From Bacillota bacterium (lineage in GTDB: Bacteria > Bacillota > Clostridia > Lachnospirales > Lachnospiraceae): a stretch of 51,965 nucleotides of DNA. A program made the translations under genes and the position numbers. Position 1 is the stretch's first letter; each line of letters opens with the position of its first letter. Of this stretch, positions 1-8,825 are shown piece after piece. The stretch is from positions 1-51,965 of the forward strand of contig JAEZTJ010000040.1 in the NCBI GenBank assembly GCA_023421505.1, in the 5' to 3' direction. The notes beneath the pieces were generated by a model. It worked only from the letters and a program-made list of their open reading frames with translations. It had not been told where the DNA came from and did not search any database.

Positions 1-90
<90 letters not shown>

Positions 91-380
91 AAGTTTTTGA
101 TCCAGTCATGATAAACCTAGCTCAAATATCCGTCAGGATATTTGCTTACAACTACTTGTAGTTGTTTGTTATCATTTACTGTTTTTGTGGTGTATCGATA
201 CTTTCATATCAATACGGTTCGTGATATGTCTTTCGACATATCTCATGAAAATCTATTTTTGAGACTCATGTGTAGTCTCAAGTTTTTTAGAATTTTCAGG
301 GTTGTTTTACTGTTCAATTATCAAGGTTCATATTTGTCGAGGCTAAACTTTTAATTTCTGTTTTCGCCGCCAACTTTTTT
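91..380 (-). other. rRNA operon leader (pre-16S)
   Basis: About 290 bases lie between the downstream rRNA promoter and the 16S 5' end with no credible gene. On the minus strand the leader holds several stem-loops, such as ACAACTACAAGTAGTTGT and a GATATGTCGAAAGACATATC hairpin. It also has a CTTGATAATTGAACAG segment resembling the CTTGAAAACTGAACA sequence common near Firmicutes rRNA genes, a region linked to rRNA antitermination and processing. The role is inferred from position and similarity. Confidence 0.75.
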
Positions 381-409
381 AGTTTAACACACTCGTCGTA
401 TTATGTCAA
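381..409 (-). promoter_or_regulatory. rRNA promoter, proximal (P2)
   Basis: On the minus strand there is a perfect -35 TTGACA (404-409) and a -10 TAAACT (381-386) separated by 17 bases. The -35 is followed by TAAT exactly as in the upstream promoter, so the two share a duplicated TTGACATAAT core. Confidence 0.75.
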
Positions 410-461
410 CCACTAATTTATTTTTTTATTTTTCGTGGTTGTTCAACAACAGTGGAGCTCT

Positions 462-490
462 ATTATACAATTTGAATCGAATTATGTCAA
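462..490 (-). promoter_or_regulatory. rRNA promoter, distal (P1)
   Basis: On the minus strand there is a consensus -35 TTGACA (485-490) and a consensus -10 TATAAT (462-467) with a 17-base spacer. It points toward the 16S gene. Tandem strong sigma-A promoters are typical of rRNA operons. Confidence 0.88.
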
Positions 491-511
491 GTACAGAAAT
501 GAACTTTTTAA

Positions 512-892
512 TTAGTTAAGTTCTTCCAATTCTGCTTCATCCAATTCTTCAGCATCAATATTAAGTGTATGCATTGCTCTTCTTTTTCTTCTCGCTTCTT
601 CTGAATATAACATAATATAATCTTTTATTTCACCAGCATTCTTTATATGATAAAGAATTAGCTCTGGATGCGTGGTATCCCCAGTATAGCAGGTTATTGT
701 TCCTATCTTAAACATACGTTCTGATAAGCTTCTTGTCAAACGAACATCTTGTATCTTATACATATAAGCATCATCTTCAGTAATGTTTAAAAATCCTGAT
801 GTAATCGTAATCTTTTCCTCTGATACAAAATACTTTGTAAAAGTGAACGGTAATCCAAAAAACTTTATTCGTTTTCTCTCATTAAAACTCAT
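512..892 (-). CDS. PH-domain (bPH2/DUF304-like) protein
   Basis: A 126-residue protein without a signal peptide or membrane segment. Residues about 10-105 look like a small bacterial PH-like beta fold: alternating strands, a KITITSGFLN turn, and IQDVRLTRSL followed by a TITCYTGDTTHPELILYHI stretch, a layout seen in bPH_2 proteins. A basic patch (EEARRKRRAM) and an acidic tail (EELDEAELEELN) follow. The start has an AAGGAT ribosome binding site. It lies 23 bases downstream of a lipoprotein gene on the same strand and may be cotranscribed with it. The cellular role is unknown; the family call rests on fold pattern only. Confidence 0.7.
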   Translation of the reverse strand: MSFNERKRIKFFGLPFTFTKYFVSEEKITITSGFLNITEDDAYMYKIQDVRLTRSLSERMFKIGTITCYTGDTTHPELILYHIKNAGEIKDYIMLYSEEARRKRRAMHTLNIDAEELDEAELEELN

Positions 893-915
893 ATGGTTAT
901 CCTTTCTTGTTATTA

Positions 916-1617
916 TTATTTAATCTCGATTACATATGATTTTTCACCCTTTGACACCACTAAACTTAAATTAGTTATATCATTATTCTTTGGTATCTCG
1001 AATACCAATAATACTTTTCTGGCTTTACCAGCGTCAACAGTAACATCAATAAACCGTAAATCATTTTCCAATAATGTAAGTAACGGTTTGTAAATTACAT
1101 CATTATACGCTTTCATTTGATATAAGATATCATCTTTTGCAAGATTAAGATTTTGACTATTTTTTGTAATATTCTCAGCAGAAAATTCCGTTACCAGAAA
1201 CTGAAAGCCTTCTCTTTTCGAAAGAGTAAAACCCAGACTTTCGGAATCTTCCGGATATGTATCAGCCAATTTATAGCCTGTATAATTTATCTTAAAATTC
1301 TTATTGCCAATCACTTCAGTGAGTGTATCAGTCGTATTAACCTCAGTTTGTTCCTCCTGACTGCTGGTTGAACCCGTTGAATTTTCACCTGTTCCCACTT
1401 TCGAAGCAGGAGTTATCACAGCTAGATCTGCATCGTCCTCAAGGATCTCATCTAAAGGAATTAAATCCTGTTCATATAGATCATCATATTTAAGCAATAA
1501 TCCTGCCATATATTCTGCAACCGCATCACCCTTTTCTTTAGTCACTTCGCTCTCCTTTATACAGCCTGATAAAACAAATACAAAGAATATGATTATTATA
1601 AGTTTCAATCTTTTCAT
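916..1617 (-). CDS. Putative lipoprotein of unknown function
   Basis: A 233-residue protein with a lipoprotein signal peptide: basic MKRLK, a hydrophobic stretch, then the lipobox LSGC with the lipidated Cys near residue 19. It should be anchored on the outer face of the membrane. A Ser/Thr/Gln-rich linker (about residues 75-95) separates a short helical part from a beta-rich C-terminal domain of about 120 residues. The start at 1617 is chosen because GAGGAGA stands at the right distance. An earlier in-frame ATG at 1629 lies inside that RBS and would spoil the signal peptide. The RBS belongs to a repeated leader element described separately. The domain family was not recognised. Confidence 0.75.
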   Translation of the reverse strand: MKRLKLIIIIFFVFVLSGCIKESEVTKEKGDAVAEYMAGLLLKYDDLYEQDLIPLDEILEDDADLAVITPASKVGTGENSTGSTSSQEEQTEVNTTDTLTEVIGNKNFKINYTGYKLADTYPEDSESLGFTLSKREGFQFLVTEFSAENITKNSQNLNLAKDDILYQMKAYNDVIYKPLLTLLENDLRFIDVTVDAGKARKVLLVFEIPKNNDITNLSLVVSKGEKSYVIEIK

Positions 1618-1662
1618 AAGTCTCCTCATTTCTGCGCTGCTTCATGGCTCTATTTGCAAGAC
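1618..1662 (-). repeat. RBS-carrying mosaic leader element, copy D (short form)
   Basis: Minus-strand sequence just ahead of the lipoprotein start reads GTCTTGCAAATAGAGCC, then GAAGCAGCGCAGAAATGAGG, then the start. The same GAGCC ... AAGCAGCGCAG(G)AATG block ends the element at 10561-10680, and a related GCGCAG-AATGG block precedes the start at 49559. The element supplies the Shine-Dalgarno sequence. Confidence 0.55.
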
Positions 1663-1718
1663 TTCCAGTCATGCTTATGATTAGTAGTGATCGATTAATA
1701 CAGATTTGTACAAATTAC

Positions 1719-1747
1719 ATCTTATCACCTTTTCCACTTTTCATCAA
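1719..1747 (-). promoter_or_regulatory. Candidate promoter for the lipoprotein/PH genes
   Basis: Minus strand: -35 TTGATG (1742-1747), a 17-base spacer and -10 TAAGAT (1719-1724), about 100 bases upstream of the lipoprotein start. Confidence 0.45.
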
Positions 1748-1942
1748 TATCTATCATCAGTTTTTACTAAAATGAGTATGATTTTAAATTATATTTACAA
1801 TTAATTTCTTACCATCAAAAATTTTTATATTGAAAAAGGCACTTTACTAACAAAACTGATAAAATAAATAACTAAATAATAATCTCTTTGGTTAACTCCT
1901 ATTACTTCATTCAAAGCCCTATTAATTAATTTATAAACAATA

Positions 1943-1982
1943 AACGGTTCAATCTCTAAAATGATTTCAGAGACTGAACCGT
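1943..1982 (-). terminator. Terminator after the sensor kinase
   Basis: A 14-base inverted repeat (ACGGTTCAaTCTCT paired with AGAGAcTGAACCGT) around a short loop, followed on the minus strand by a T-rich run (TTTATTG). It lies 60 bases past the stop of the kinase gene. The rest of 1748-2041 is AT-rich and shows nothing else recognisable. Confidence 0.75.
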
Positions 1983-2041
1983 TAAATTCCGCTAATTTAT
2001 TCTAGCCGTTAAATTTAATCTAAATATGCTAGATGTTCAAT

Positions 2042-3622
2042 TTAAGCCTTAGTATCAAGCTCGAACCAAAACTCTACACCAACCGGATGATTAATTACTC
2101 CACACTCCTTATTATGTGAATTCATGATTGCCTTTACAATTGATAAGCCAATACCACTGCCACCATATTCTCTGGTTCGTGCTTTATCTACCTTATAAAA
2201 TTTAATCCATACTTTATTAATTTCATCTTCTGGAATATTATCACCTGTATTGAATACGGCTACTCTTACGGTGTCACCTCTCGGTATCAGCTTTATTTCA
2301 ATTATCTTTTGACCACTTATATGATTTAAAGCATTACTGATATAATTTGTAACAACCTGCTCAATTAAAAATTCATCCGCCCAAACGTAGACCGGTTCAT
2401 GCTGCTCGAAACGAAGTACTGCTTCTTTTTGCTTAAATAGAATCTCTGTAGCGCTCAGCACTGATTTAATTAATGTAACAATATCAAACCGATCCAAATT
2501 CACCTGGTTATTACCGAATTCCAATTCATTTAGGCTTAACAGCTTTTTAACCATATTGTTCATCTTATTGGCTTCATCCATAATTACTTCGCAGTAAAAG
2601 TCACGGCTTTCTTCATCGTCATTAATATTTTCCATCAGCCCTTCTGCATATCCCTGTATCAGGGAGATAGGTGTTTTCAGCTCATGAGAGACATTAGATA
2701 AAAACTCCTTACGCATCTCATCTATCTCGGTTTTTCTCTGGATATCGGACAAAAGCTCATTATTAGCCTGCTTTAACTCCATAATCGTTGATTCCAGTTT
2801 ATCAGAAAGGATATTAATACTATTACCCAACTCTCCGATCTCATCTCTAGACCGCACTTCATATTCTACTTCAAAATCAAGATTAGACATTTTTTTAGCT
2901 ATCCCAGCAAGATCAAGTATAGGCTTTGTAAACCTCTTACTGATAATGTACATGAGAGCTGATCCAATCATTGCAGCAAAAATACCTACATAGGCAAGAA
3001 ATTCATTCGCAATTTTAACGCTCTCTCCAATGCTATCCATATTAGTGCGCATAATGATTATATTATCATCAATATCATCATTAATTTTAAAACCATTATG
3101 CCCAAACAAAATTGTTTTATCAATATTATATGAATTGGCCTTTTCTGTCTTCTTTGTTACTCCAATCAAACCCATATAATTTGTATTAATTTGTTTATAT
3201 TGATATGTGTAGCTATAGATAAAATAATTATTTGTTTCTTTAATTAGTTTCTTATCCAAAATATTTAAACTAAATAAACCTACTGCGTCTGCGTAAATCT
3301 CATTTGCCTCATCAGCTTCTCTTTGTCCGATATTCTCTTGTGTAGGAAAAATAAATATTGTTGATCCAACATAGACATCCACATCATATCTTTGCTTATA
3401 CTGTTCCAGCTGATTTAACTCTTCGTCTGTAAGAGCATATATATCATTACTGTTTTCTATTACAGATGAAATTTTATTATAAGCATCATTTAATGCATTT
3501 TTTTTACTTCTTATATAATAATCCGATAAAAAAGTACTATTCACAAACCAAGTAATAAATATAGTAAGTATTATCATGGTTGTAAGCATTAGCGTTATTC
3601 TGGTTCGAATGGAATGCTTCAT
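2042..3622 (-). CDS. Sensor histidine kinase (HAMP, HisKA, HATPase)
   Basis: A 526-residue membrane histidine kinase. TM1 lies at about residues 9-30, an extracytoplasmic sensing region at about 31-206, TM2 at about 207-228, then HAMP (about 229-283). The HisKA box is VSHELKTPIS with phosphorylatable His313, followed by N box NYISNALNH and glycine box GGSGIGLSIVK. It overlaps the response regulator gene by four bases (ATGA), so the pair is translationally coupled and works as one two-component system. The extracytoplasmic domain gives no clear ligand. The architecture is common among cell-envelope stress and resistance systems, but no specific signal can be assigned. Confidence 0.93.
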   Translation of the reverse strand: MKHSIRTRITLMLTTMIILTIFITWFVNSTFLSDYYIRSKKNALNDAYNKISSVIENSNDIYALTDEELNQLEQYKQRYDVDVYVGSTIFIFPTQENIGQREADEANEIYADAVGLFSLNILDKKLIKETNNYFIYSYTYQYKQINTNYMGLIGVTKKTEKANSYNIDKTILFGHNGFKINDDIDDNIIIMRTNMDSIGESVKIANEFLAYVGIFAAMIGSALMYIISKRFTKPILDLAGIAKKMSNLDFEVEYEVRSRDEIGELGNSINILSDKLESTIMELKQANNELLSDIQRKTEIDEMRKEFLSNVSHELKTPISLIQGYAEGLMENINDDEESRDFYCEVIMDEANKMNNMVKKLLSLNELEFGNNQVNLDRFDIVTLIKSVLSATEILFKQKEAVLRFEQHEPVYVWADEFLIEQVVTNYISNALNHISGQKIIEIKLIPRGDTVRVAVFNTGDNIPEDEINKVWIKFYKVDKARTREYGGSGIGLSIVKAIMNSHNKECGVINHPVGVEFWFELDTKA

Positions 3623-4296
3623 GCATCCACCTCAAATTTATAACCTAGGCCCCAAATAGTTTTGATATAATCTCCCTTTGGGCCCATCTTGCTTCTGAGC
3701 TTTTTGACATGGGTATCGATGGTTCTGGCGTCTCCGAAATAATCATAATTCCATACATTATTAAGTATCTTTTCTCTGGAAAGAGCAACTCCCTGATTTG
3801 TAACAAAGTAAGTAAGTAGTTCAAATTCCTTAAAGCTAAGTTCAAGCTCCACGCCATCTATCTTCACCTGGTGCGCCGCCTTATCAAGAACAATTCCTCC
3901 CACTTCAAGCAATTCTGCTTCTGTATTAATGGTTCTTCGAAGCACTGCCTCTACACGTGCTACCAGGATCTTGGGGCTAAAGGGCTTGGAAATGTACTCA
4001 TCAACTCCCAAATCAAAGCCTAACAGCTCATCCTTCTCATCACTTTTCGCCGTCAGCATGATAATCGGAACCTTAGAATACTGTCTAATCTCCCTGCATA
4101 CCTGCCACCCATCTAATTTGGGCATCATAACATCCAGAATAACAAGTGCAATATCTTTTTTAGAGAAAAAGATATCTATGGCCTGTTCCCCATTCTCCGC
4201 TTCCATAACATCATAATCCTTACGTACCAAGAAATCCTTTACCAGCTTTCTCATTCTGCTTTCATCATCAACAACTAGGATTTTGAGCTTATCCAT
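3619..4296 (-). CDS. OmpR/PhoB-family response regulator
   Basis: A 225-residue two-domain regulator. The receiver domain (about 1-120) has the acidic pair D10-D11, phospho-acceptor D55 (VILDVMMPKLDG) and the conserved KPF lysine. The winged-helix DNA-binding domain (about 130-225) ends in the usual IKTIWGLGYKF. The start is preceded by GGAGGTG. It is first in the pair with the downstream kinase. The upstream region holds a palindromic repeat (4325-4482), which may lie between the promoter and the gene. Confidence 0.95.
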   Translation of the reverse strand: MDKLKILVVDDESRMRKLVKDFLVRKDYDVMEAENGEQAIDIFFSKKDIALVILDVMMPKLDGWQVCREIRQYSKVPIIMLTAKSDEKDELLGFDLGVDEYISKPFSPKILVARVEAVLRRTINTEAELLEVGGIVLDKAAHQVKIDGVELELSFKEFELLTYFVTNQGVALSREKILNNVWNYDYFGDARTIDTHVKKLRSKMGPKGDYIKTIWGLGYKFEVDA

Positions 4297-4324
4297 ATAA
4301 CACCTCCATAGTTATATTTTTATT

Positions 4325-4482
4325 AGATGATTGCAAATAATTGTAAGTATTGTTACACAGCCTATACTATTCCGGAGCGGAATTAAAGTGCTAAAACACT
4401 TAAGCTCACAGGAGTGTTGGAGCGAAGGAATAGTATATGTTGTGTATACAAATAATAAAACTATATAGTTTCGCAACCATCT
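4325..4482. repeat. Palindromic interspersed repeat, copy 1
   Basis: A 158-bp element with imperfect inverted ends (AGATGATTGCAAAT at the left, the reverse complement of TTTCGCAACCATCT at the right). Inner arms ATACTATTCC/GGAATAGTAT enclose a core with AAGTGCTAAAACACTT and repeated GGAGNG units. The core is nearly identical to that of the copy at 10356-10526. It lies between the coiled-coil membrane gene and the response regulator. No coding capacity is evident. Confidence 0.85.
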
Positions 4483-4589
4483 ATACAATCCAATCTATTT
4501 AAATAATTTCTTAATTAATTATTTTAGGATTAATTTTATTGATTATATCATCAAACTATGAAAGAATTGTGAAATCAGTCTATTTCTTG

Positions 4590-5156
4590 TTAATCTGCTT
4601 TATCCTGCAGCTCTTTCTCCTTTAAATCAAGTTCTTTTTCTCTGGCATCTAATGTTTCTTCCCAGGCAGAATATTTATTTAAAATCTTATTTTCATAATT
4701 AATAAACCTACTGCGATCACTAAAAATAGCAATTATAAACATTACTATTATGATAAGAACTAGAAAGATACTGATAATTCTGGAATTTCTTAAACGCAGC
4801 CTATAATTCTCAAACACAGTGTTTTGTTTCTTTTCCTGATCATGATCTATGGAGTTTGAATACGCCCTTATATGTTTTTTTTCCTTATCTACAGGAACAC
4901 AGGGTATATTCTCTCTGCTTAGTATTCCTTCATTGATAATACGTTCCTGAAGCTCTTTTAAAAAAGCATATCCAATAACAGTCTTTAGGGTTTTTCGCTC
5001 AACCAGCTTATGATATAGCTTTGCAGCCTTATTTAAATCGGAAAGGTCTGTATTCGCTTTAATATATTCAACTGTCTCTGCTTCTCTCTTTGCCTCTTTA
5101 AAATCGTTTGAGTCAGAAAAGCTAAAACCTGCAACTTTGAATTCATTTTCACTCAT
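4590..5156 (-). CDS. Single-pass membrane protein with C-terminal coiled coil
   Basis: A 188-residue protein of unrecognised family. Residues 1-125 are hydrophilic and mostly helical. One membrane helix lies at about 128-148 (SIFLVLIIIVMFIIAIF). The last 35 residues (DAREKELDLKEKELQDKAD) form a charged heptad-like coiled coil. The start is preceded by GGAGG at a slightly long distance (11 bases). It stands alone between an oxidoreductase gene upstream and the two-component system downstream, on the same strand. No function is proposed. Confidence 0.8.
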   Translation of the reverse strand: MSENEFKVAGFSFSDSNDFKEAKREAETVEYIKANTDLSDLNKAAKLYHKLVERKTLKTVIGYAFLKELQERIINEGILSRENIPCVPVDKEKKHIRAYSNSIDHDQEKKQNTVFENYRLRLRNSRIISIFLVLIIIVMFIIAIFSDRSRFINYENKILNKYSAWEETLDAREKELDLKEKELQDKAD

Positions 5157-5194
5157 ATACTTCTTATCCTCCGCTAATAGAGTATCCTCCTTTA

Positions 5195-5252
5195 AAAAGC
5201 AGATATAACAGGTATCAAAATATATGCTGTCCTTAAGCTTATATCTGCTTTT
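5195..5252 (-). terminator. Hairpin after the oxidoreductase gene
   Basis: The 14-base arms AAAAGCAGATATAA and TTATATCTGCTTTT around a 30-base loop, with T5 on the minus strand. It lies about 95 bases past the oxidoreductase stop and just ahead of the next gene. Confidence 0.6.
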
Positions 5253-5347
5253 GAAGAGCCTATCATTGATTTAGTGAGGTTTTCTTCCTAAAATTGCAGA
5301 GATTTCCTCTGTCAATCAGGAGAAATTACTCTTTTATAGTTATTTGC

Positions 5348-6334
5348 TTATTGCTCTTGCGGGTATATGAGTCCCCATTCAGTACGTAGTTCATCCATAA
5401 TCTTCATAATATCCATTGTATCCTTTAAGGGTACTACAGTACTTTCTTTCTTCCCCTCACGTAAACAGCTATTGACCTCTTCCGCTTCATATACATAGCC
5501 ATTTACCGCAAAAGGTTCTGAAAATTCCTCGACTAAATTCCCCTTAATATCATAGCGTTTCGCATGATCTGCCATCCAGAAATTAGGAATCACTATTTTG
5601 CCCTTATCTCCTAGTATCACTGCATCACGGCCCATTTCTACTGCCACCGAAGAGCTTAACTGTGCAATTACTCCCCCCTTATAGTTAAAAATAATTGTAT
5701 TAATATCATCCACATGACTTTTACCCATTACAGCACGACTTATTATCTCATCAGGAAGCCTTTCCATCATATGAATTGTATATGTGATCGGATAGATACC
5801 GACATCAAGTAAGGCGCCCCCAGCAAGCTTCGGATTAAAAAGGCGATGGTTAAGGTCATACTCTGATCGATACCCAAAGTCAGCTTTGATACATCTTATA
5901 TTACCAATTGCATTACTATTAAGCCACTTTTTTACAACCTTTGTTGTTGGCAGAAATTTTGTCCACATTGCTTCCATCAAAAACACATTATGTTCTTTAG
6001 CCAGATCTATGATATGCTGCGTCTCTTTTTGATTAATCGTAATAGGTTTCTCACAAAGAACCGCTTTTCCATTTTTTATGCATAATGCAGCATTATCCTT
6101 ATGCTCTGTGTGCGGTGTAGCAATATATACCACCTCAATTTCAGGATCGCTAGCCAATTCCTCATAACTTGCATATGCTTTTCTGATATGAAAACGATCC
6201 GCAAAACCCCTCGCCCTTGCCAAATCTCTTGATGCAACACCTGTTACTTCAATATTATCTAAAGAATTTAATGCTTCTGCAAACGCAGATGCAATGATAC
6301 CGGTACCAATTATCCCCCATTTAATTGTTTTCAT
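5348..6334 (-). CDS. Gfo/Idh/MocA-family NAD(P)-dependent oxidoreductase
   Basis: A 328-residue dehydrogenase, usual family length. The N-terminal Rossmann domain starts with WGIIGTGIIASAFAEAL (GxGxxA pattern). The family motif CEKPIT is at residues 94-99, and the C-terminal alpha/beta domain has the GGALLDVGIYPI segment. Members oxidise or reduce sugars, inositols or dihydrodiols. The sequence resembles the dihydrodiol/xylose-dehydrogenase-like branch, but the substrate cannot be fixed. The start has GGAGG. It appears monocistronic, with terminator-like hairpins on both sides. Confidence 0.92.
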   Translation of the reverse strand: MKTIKWGIIGTGIIASAFAEALNSLDNIEVTGVASRDLARARGFADRFHIRKAYASYEELASDPEIEVVYIATPHTEHKDNAALCIKNGKAVLCEKPITINQKETQHIIDLAKEHNVFLMEAMWTKFLPTTKVVKKWLNSNAIGNIRCIKADFGYRSEYDLNHRLFNPKLAGGALLDVGIYPITYTIHMMERLPDEIISRAVMGKSHVDDINTIIFNYKGGVIAQLSSSVAVEMGRDAVILGDKGKIVIPNFWMADHAKRYDIKGNLVEEFSEPFAVNGYVYEAEEVNSCLREGKKESTVVPLKDTMDIMKIMDELRTEWGLIYPQEQ

Positions 6335-6462
6335 GGAAAAACCTCCAATATTATTTTTTAATACGAATATATTTTACTATTGAAAGTATCGAAAAGCAAG
6401 TAGCTGTCAATCATGTAATTCTTTTGCATTTGCATGTATCCAATCAATATTTGATAAAAATA

Positions 6463-6506
6463 CCGAAGAATAATCCTTTATAAATATAATAAAAGAAAAT
6501 CTTCGG
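6463..6506 (-). terminator. Terminator after the GNAT gene
   Basis: Minus strand: CCGAAGA, a 30-base loop, TCTTCGG, then TATTTTTATC. It lies about 60 bases beyond the acetyltransferase stop. Confidence 0.7.
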
Positions 6507-6564
6507 CTTCTGATCACGAAACAATTTATTAACCATTTTATATTATTATAGGTTTCATAACTGA

Positions 6565-7422
6565 TTAGGACGTCACTGCCTTATACTCATATATCTCCTC
6601 TACCATTTTATACCCTACCTTTTCGTAGGCTCTATTAGAAAGCGGATTTTTTTTATCTATAAAAAGAGTACAAAATTCATACCCCTGTTCTAAAAGTGCT
6701 TTACTTAGATAATAGATATTAGATGCCGCATATCCCTTTCCTCTATATTCCTCCGGTGTGTATATATAGGTTATTGCTATACCATGTACTAATTTTCGCG
6801 CTGCAATTGCCATAGTAACAATCTTCTGTTCCTCATTTTCATAAAAGAATATTTTACCCTCTTCTATAAGCTTTGAGGCTTTCTGAAGAGCTGCTTCATA
6901 GTCCATCTCATTGGTTAATGCCTCCAACTGAAATTCTATCATCCATTCTGCCACCAGTTTAGCTTCATCAGGCAAAGCAGTCCGGTGCATTCCCTCGGCA
7001 GGTTTGATTTCATTAACCGACTTTATTTCCATGATATCCATACCCATTTTCTCTATAAAAGTATAATTCATATGTTTCTTATATTGTTCAATAAAGCCTT
7101 GGCATATATCATATCTGGCATAGATACCATTTATTGTTATATGGTTATTACCGAAGTAGTCAGCTAAAACCAAAACTGACTGCAATATTTCTTCTGATTT
7201 TACATCATAAAGTGCCATATTATAGGGTATTACATTACTGAACAGAAGATAAACCTCATCCTCTTCGACAACAGCTCCAAAAACCGCTTCCACACATGTT
7301 TCATCCTGGCAGCAATGATAAGCAGAATAAAGCACCAATTGACTAACCGATTCCTTTTCTAATAAAACAGCCTCATAAGCATTTAAAAAAGTACGGGCAT
7401 CATTAAATTCCTTAACTTCCAT
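6565..7422 (-). CDS. GNAT-family N-acetyltransferase
   Basis: A 285-residue cytoplasmic protein. The C-terminal half (about 140-285) is a GNAT fold with the acetyl-CoA loop EYRGKGYAAS (R-x-x-G-x-G/A) and the later NPLSNRAYEKVGYK motif typical of the family. The N-terminal half (about 1-130) is a divergent domain, as in two-domain GNAT proteins of clostridia. AAGGAT stands before the start. The substrate is unknown. It ends at a clear terminator and looks like a single-gene unit. Confidence 0.88.
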   Translation of the reverse strand: MEVKEFNDARTFLNAYEAVLLEKESVSQLVLYSAYHCCQDETCVEAVFGAVVEEDEVYLLFSNVIPYNMALYDVKSEEILQSVLVLADYFGNNHITINGIYARYDICQGFIEQYKKHMNYTFIEKMGMDIMEIKSVNEIKPAEGMHRTALPDEAKLVAEWMIEFQLEALTNEMDYEAALQKASKLIEEGKIFFYENEEQKIVTMAIAARKLVHGIAITYIYTPEEYRGKGYAASNIYYLSKALLEQGYEFCTLFIDKKNPLSNRAYEKVGYKMVEEIYEYKAVTS

Positions 7423-7858
7423 TCTATATCCTTCTTTCTGCCAGTCTACTCATATCTTTTAAGGAAAAGTATAGCTATTCATTCAAATAAAAATGATCAA
7501 ATATATTGTACCCTAATAATTTCCCCTGAAATCTCCTATTTTAAACTTATAAAAGGAAAGAATAATAATATAACAATATGATTATTTTTCCAAATCAACC
7601 GCTTTATAGTCATCCGTCTTACAACACTATAAGTGTATTCTTTAAAATATTTCAGCAAAAAACCGCGGGCTGTGGGATTTAAGCTCTCACAATCAACACC
7701 TAATTGCTGATGCCCTTCCTTCTTTAATTGCCTCATCACAATTATTTGAGCAATTGAATAAATTTCCTTCCTGATGCAAATATTGTATTGTAAATTTCTA
7801 TTTTTATAAATTTAATTCGTACATCCGAAAATTTCTTTAAAAGGTCTGGGAGGCTAAG
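7423..7858. other. Intergenic region between divergent genes
   Basis: 436 bases separate the GNAT gene (minus) from the YitT-type gene (plus). A 67-codon minus-strand frame at 7536-7739 has no RBS and no family resemblance, so it is not called. The stretch is otherwise AT-rich and should hold both divergent promoters, but none stands out. Confidence 0.5.
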
Positions 7859-8719
7859 GTGGATCAAAACACTTTAAAGCAAAAAGCAAAGGAATATTTA
7901 TTAATTACTTTCGGTATTTTACTTGTTGTAATAGGTGTTTATTATTTTAAATTTCCCAACAAATTCTCTATAGGAGGGATAACCGGAGCAGCGATTATCC
8001 TCAGCAGAGTATCAAACGGAAGTATAACCTCAGGTACAATCGTACTAATAGCAAATTCTATACTACTAATATTGGGATATCTTTTTATTGGCAAAAGCTT
8101 CGGAAATAAGACAGCCTATGGAAGCATATTATTATCCTTAGCACTTCGATTATTAGAGATTATTCATCCGATGGATCAGCCACTCACATTGCAACCCACG
8201 CTAGAGCTTGCATTTGCAGTTCTACTCCCTGCTGTAGGCTCAGCCATTCTTTTTAATCTTGGAGCCTCTACTGGAGGTACCGACGTGATTGCCATGATGC
8301 TAAAAAAATTTAGTAATATTAATATTGGGCGCTCCCTGTTACTCAGTGATTTTTTATTAACACTTCTGTCTTTTCCTGTATTCGGAATGACTACAGGTTT
8401 ATTTTCCATGCTTGGATTATTTCTAAAATCAACACTGGTAGATACTATCATCGAAAATTTAAAGCTGAATAAATATTTTACGATAATTTGTGAAAATCCA
8501 AAGCCTATCTGTAATTATATTCTCGAAAACATCCATCGAAGTGCTACCATATTTGATGCAAGGGGGGCCTTTTCCAATCATAACAAGAAGATTATCATCA
8601 CCGTCATGAGTAGGCACCAGGCTGTTTCCTTTAGAAAATTTATAAAACGGACAGACCCGAATGCATTCATCTTAATAACTAATACCAGCGAGATTATTGG
8701 ACGCGGTTTTCGCATATAA
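7859..8719 (+). CDS. YitT-family membrane protein (DUF161/DUF2179)
   Basis: A 286-residue integral membrane protein. Five to six hydrophobic helices fill residues 1-200, including the family's FPNKFSIGGITG and FNLGASTGGTDVIAM segments. A cytoplasmic DUF2179 domain (about 205-280) carries the ARGAFSNHNKKIIITVMSR pattern. The start is GTG, with GGGAGG five bases upstream. The family is widespread in Firmicutes. Its transport or regulatory role is not settled. Confidence 0.9.
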   Translation: MDQNTLKQKAKEYLLITFGILLVVIGVYYFKFPNKFSIGGITGAAIILSRVSNGSITSGTIVLIANSILLILGYLFIGKSFGNKTAYGSILLSLALRLLEIIHPMDQPLTLQPTLELAFAVLLPAVGSAILFNLGASTGGTDVIAMMLKKFSNINIGRSLLLSDFLLTLLSFPVFGMTTGLFSMLGLFLKSTLVDTIIENLKLNKYFTIICENPKPICNYILENIHRSATIFDARGAFSNHNKKIIITVMSRHQAVSFRKFIKRTDPNAFILITNTSEIIGRGFRI

Positions 8720-8825
8720 ACTTCTCTTACTGAGTATAGAAATATGCTCCTTCGAAGCATCAATTGCATTTTATTGCGCATATAATTTTAATAATGCAAG
8801 TAGATGAAAAATGGAGGTGCATATT

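Noticed and set aside
142..354. 70-codon plus-strand frame near the left edge
   Set aside because: It lies antisense to the rRNA leader, has no RBS, and follows the leader hairpins; the region is explained by the rRNA operon.
7536..7739. 67-codon minus-strand frame between GNAT and YitT-type genes
   Set aside because: No RBS, no recognisable motif and an odd hydrophobic tail; probably chance.
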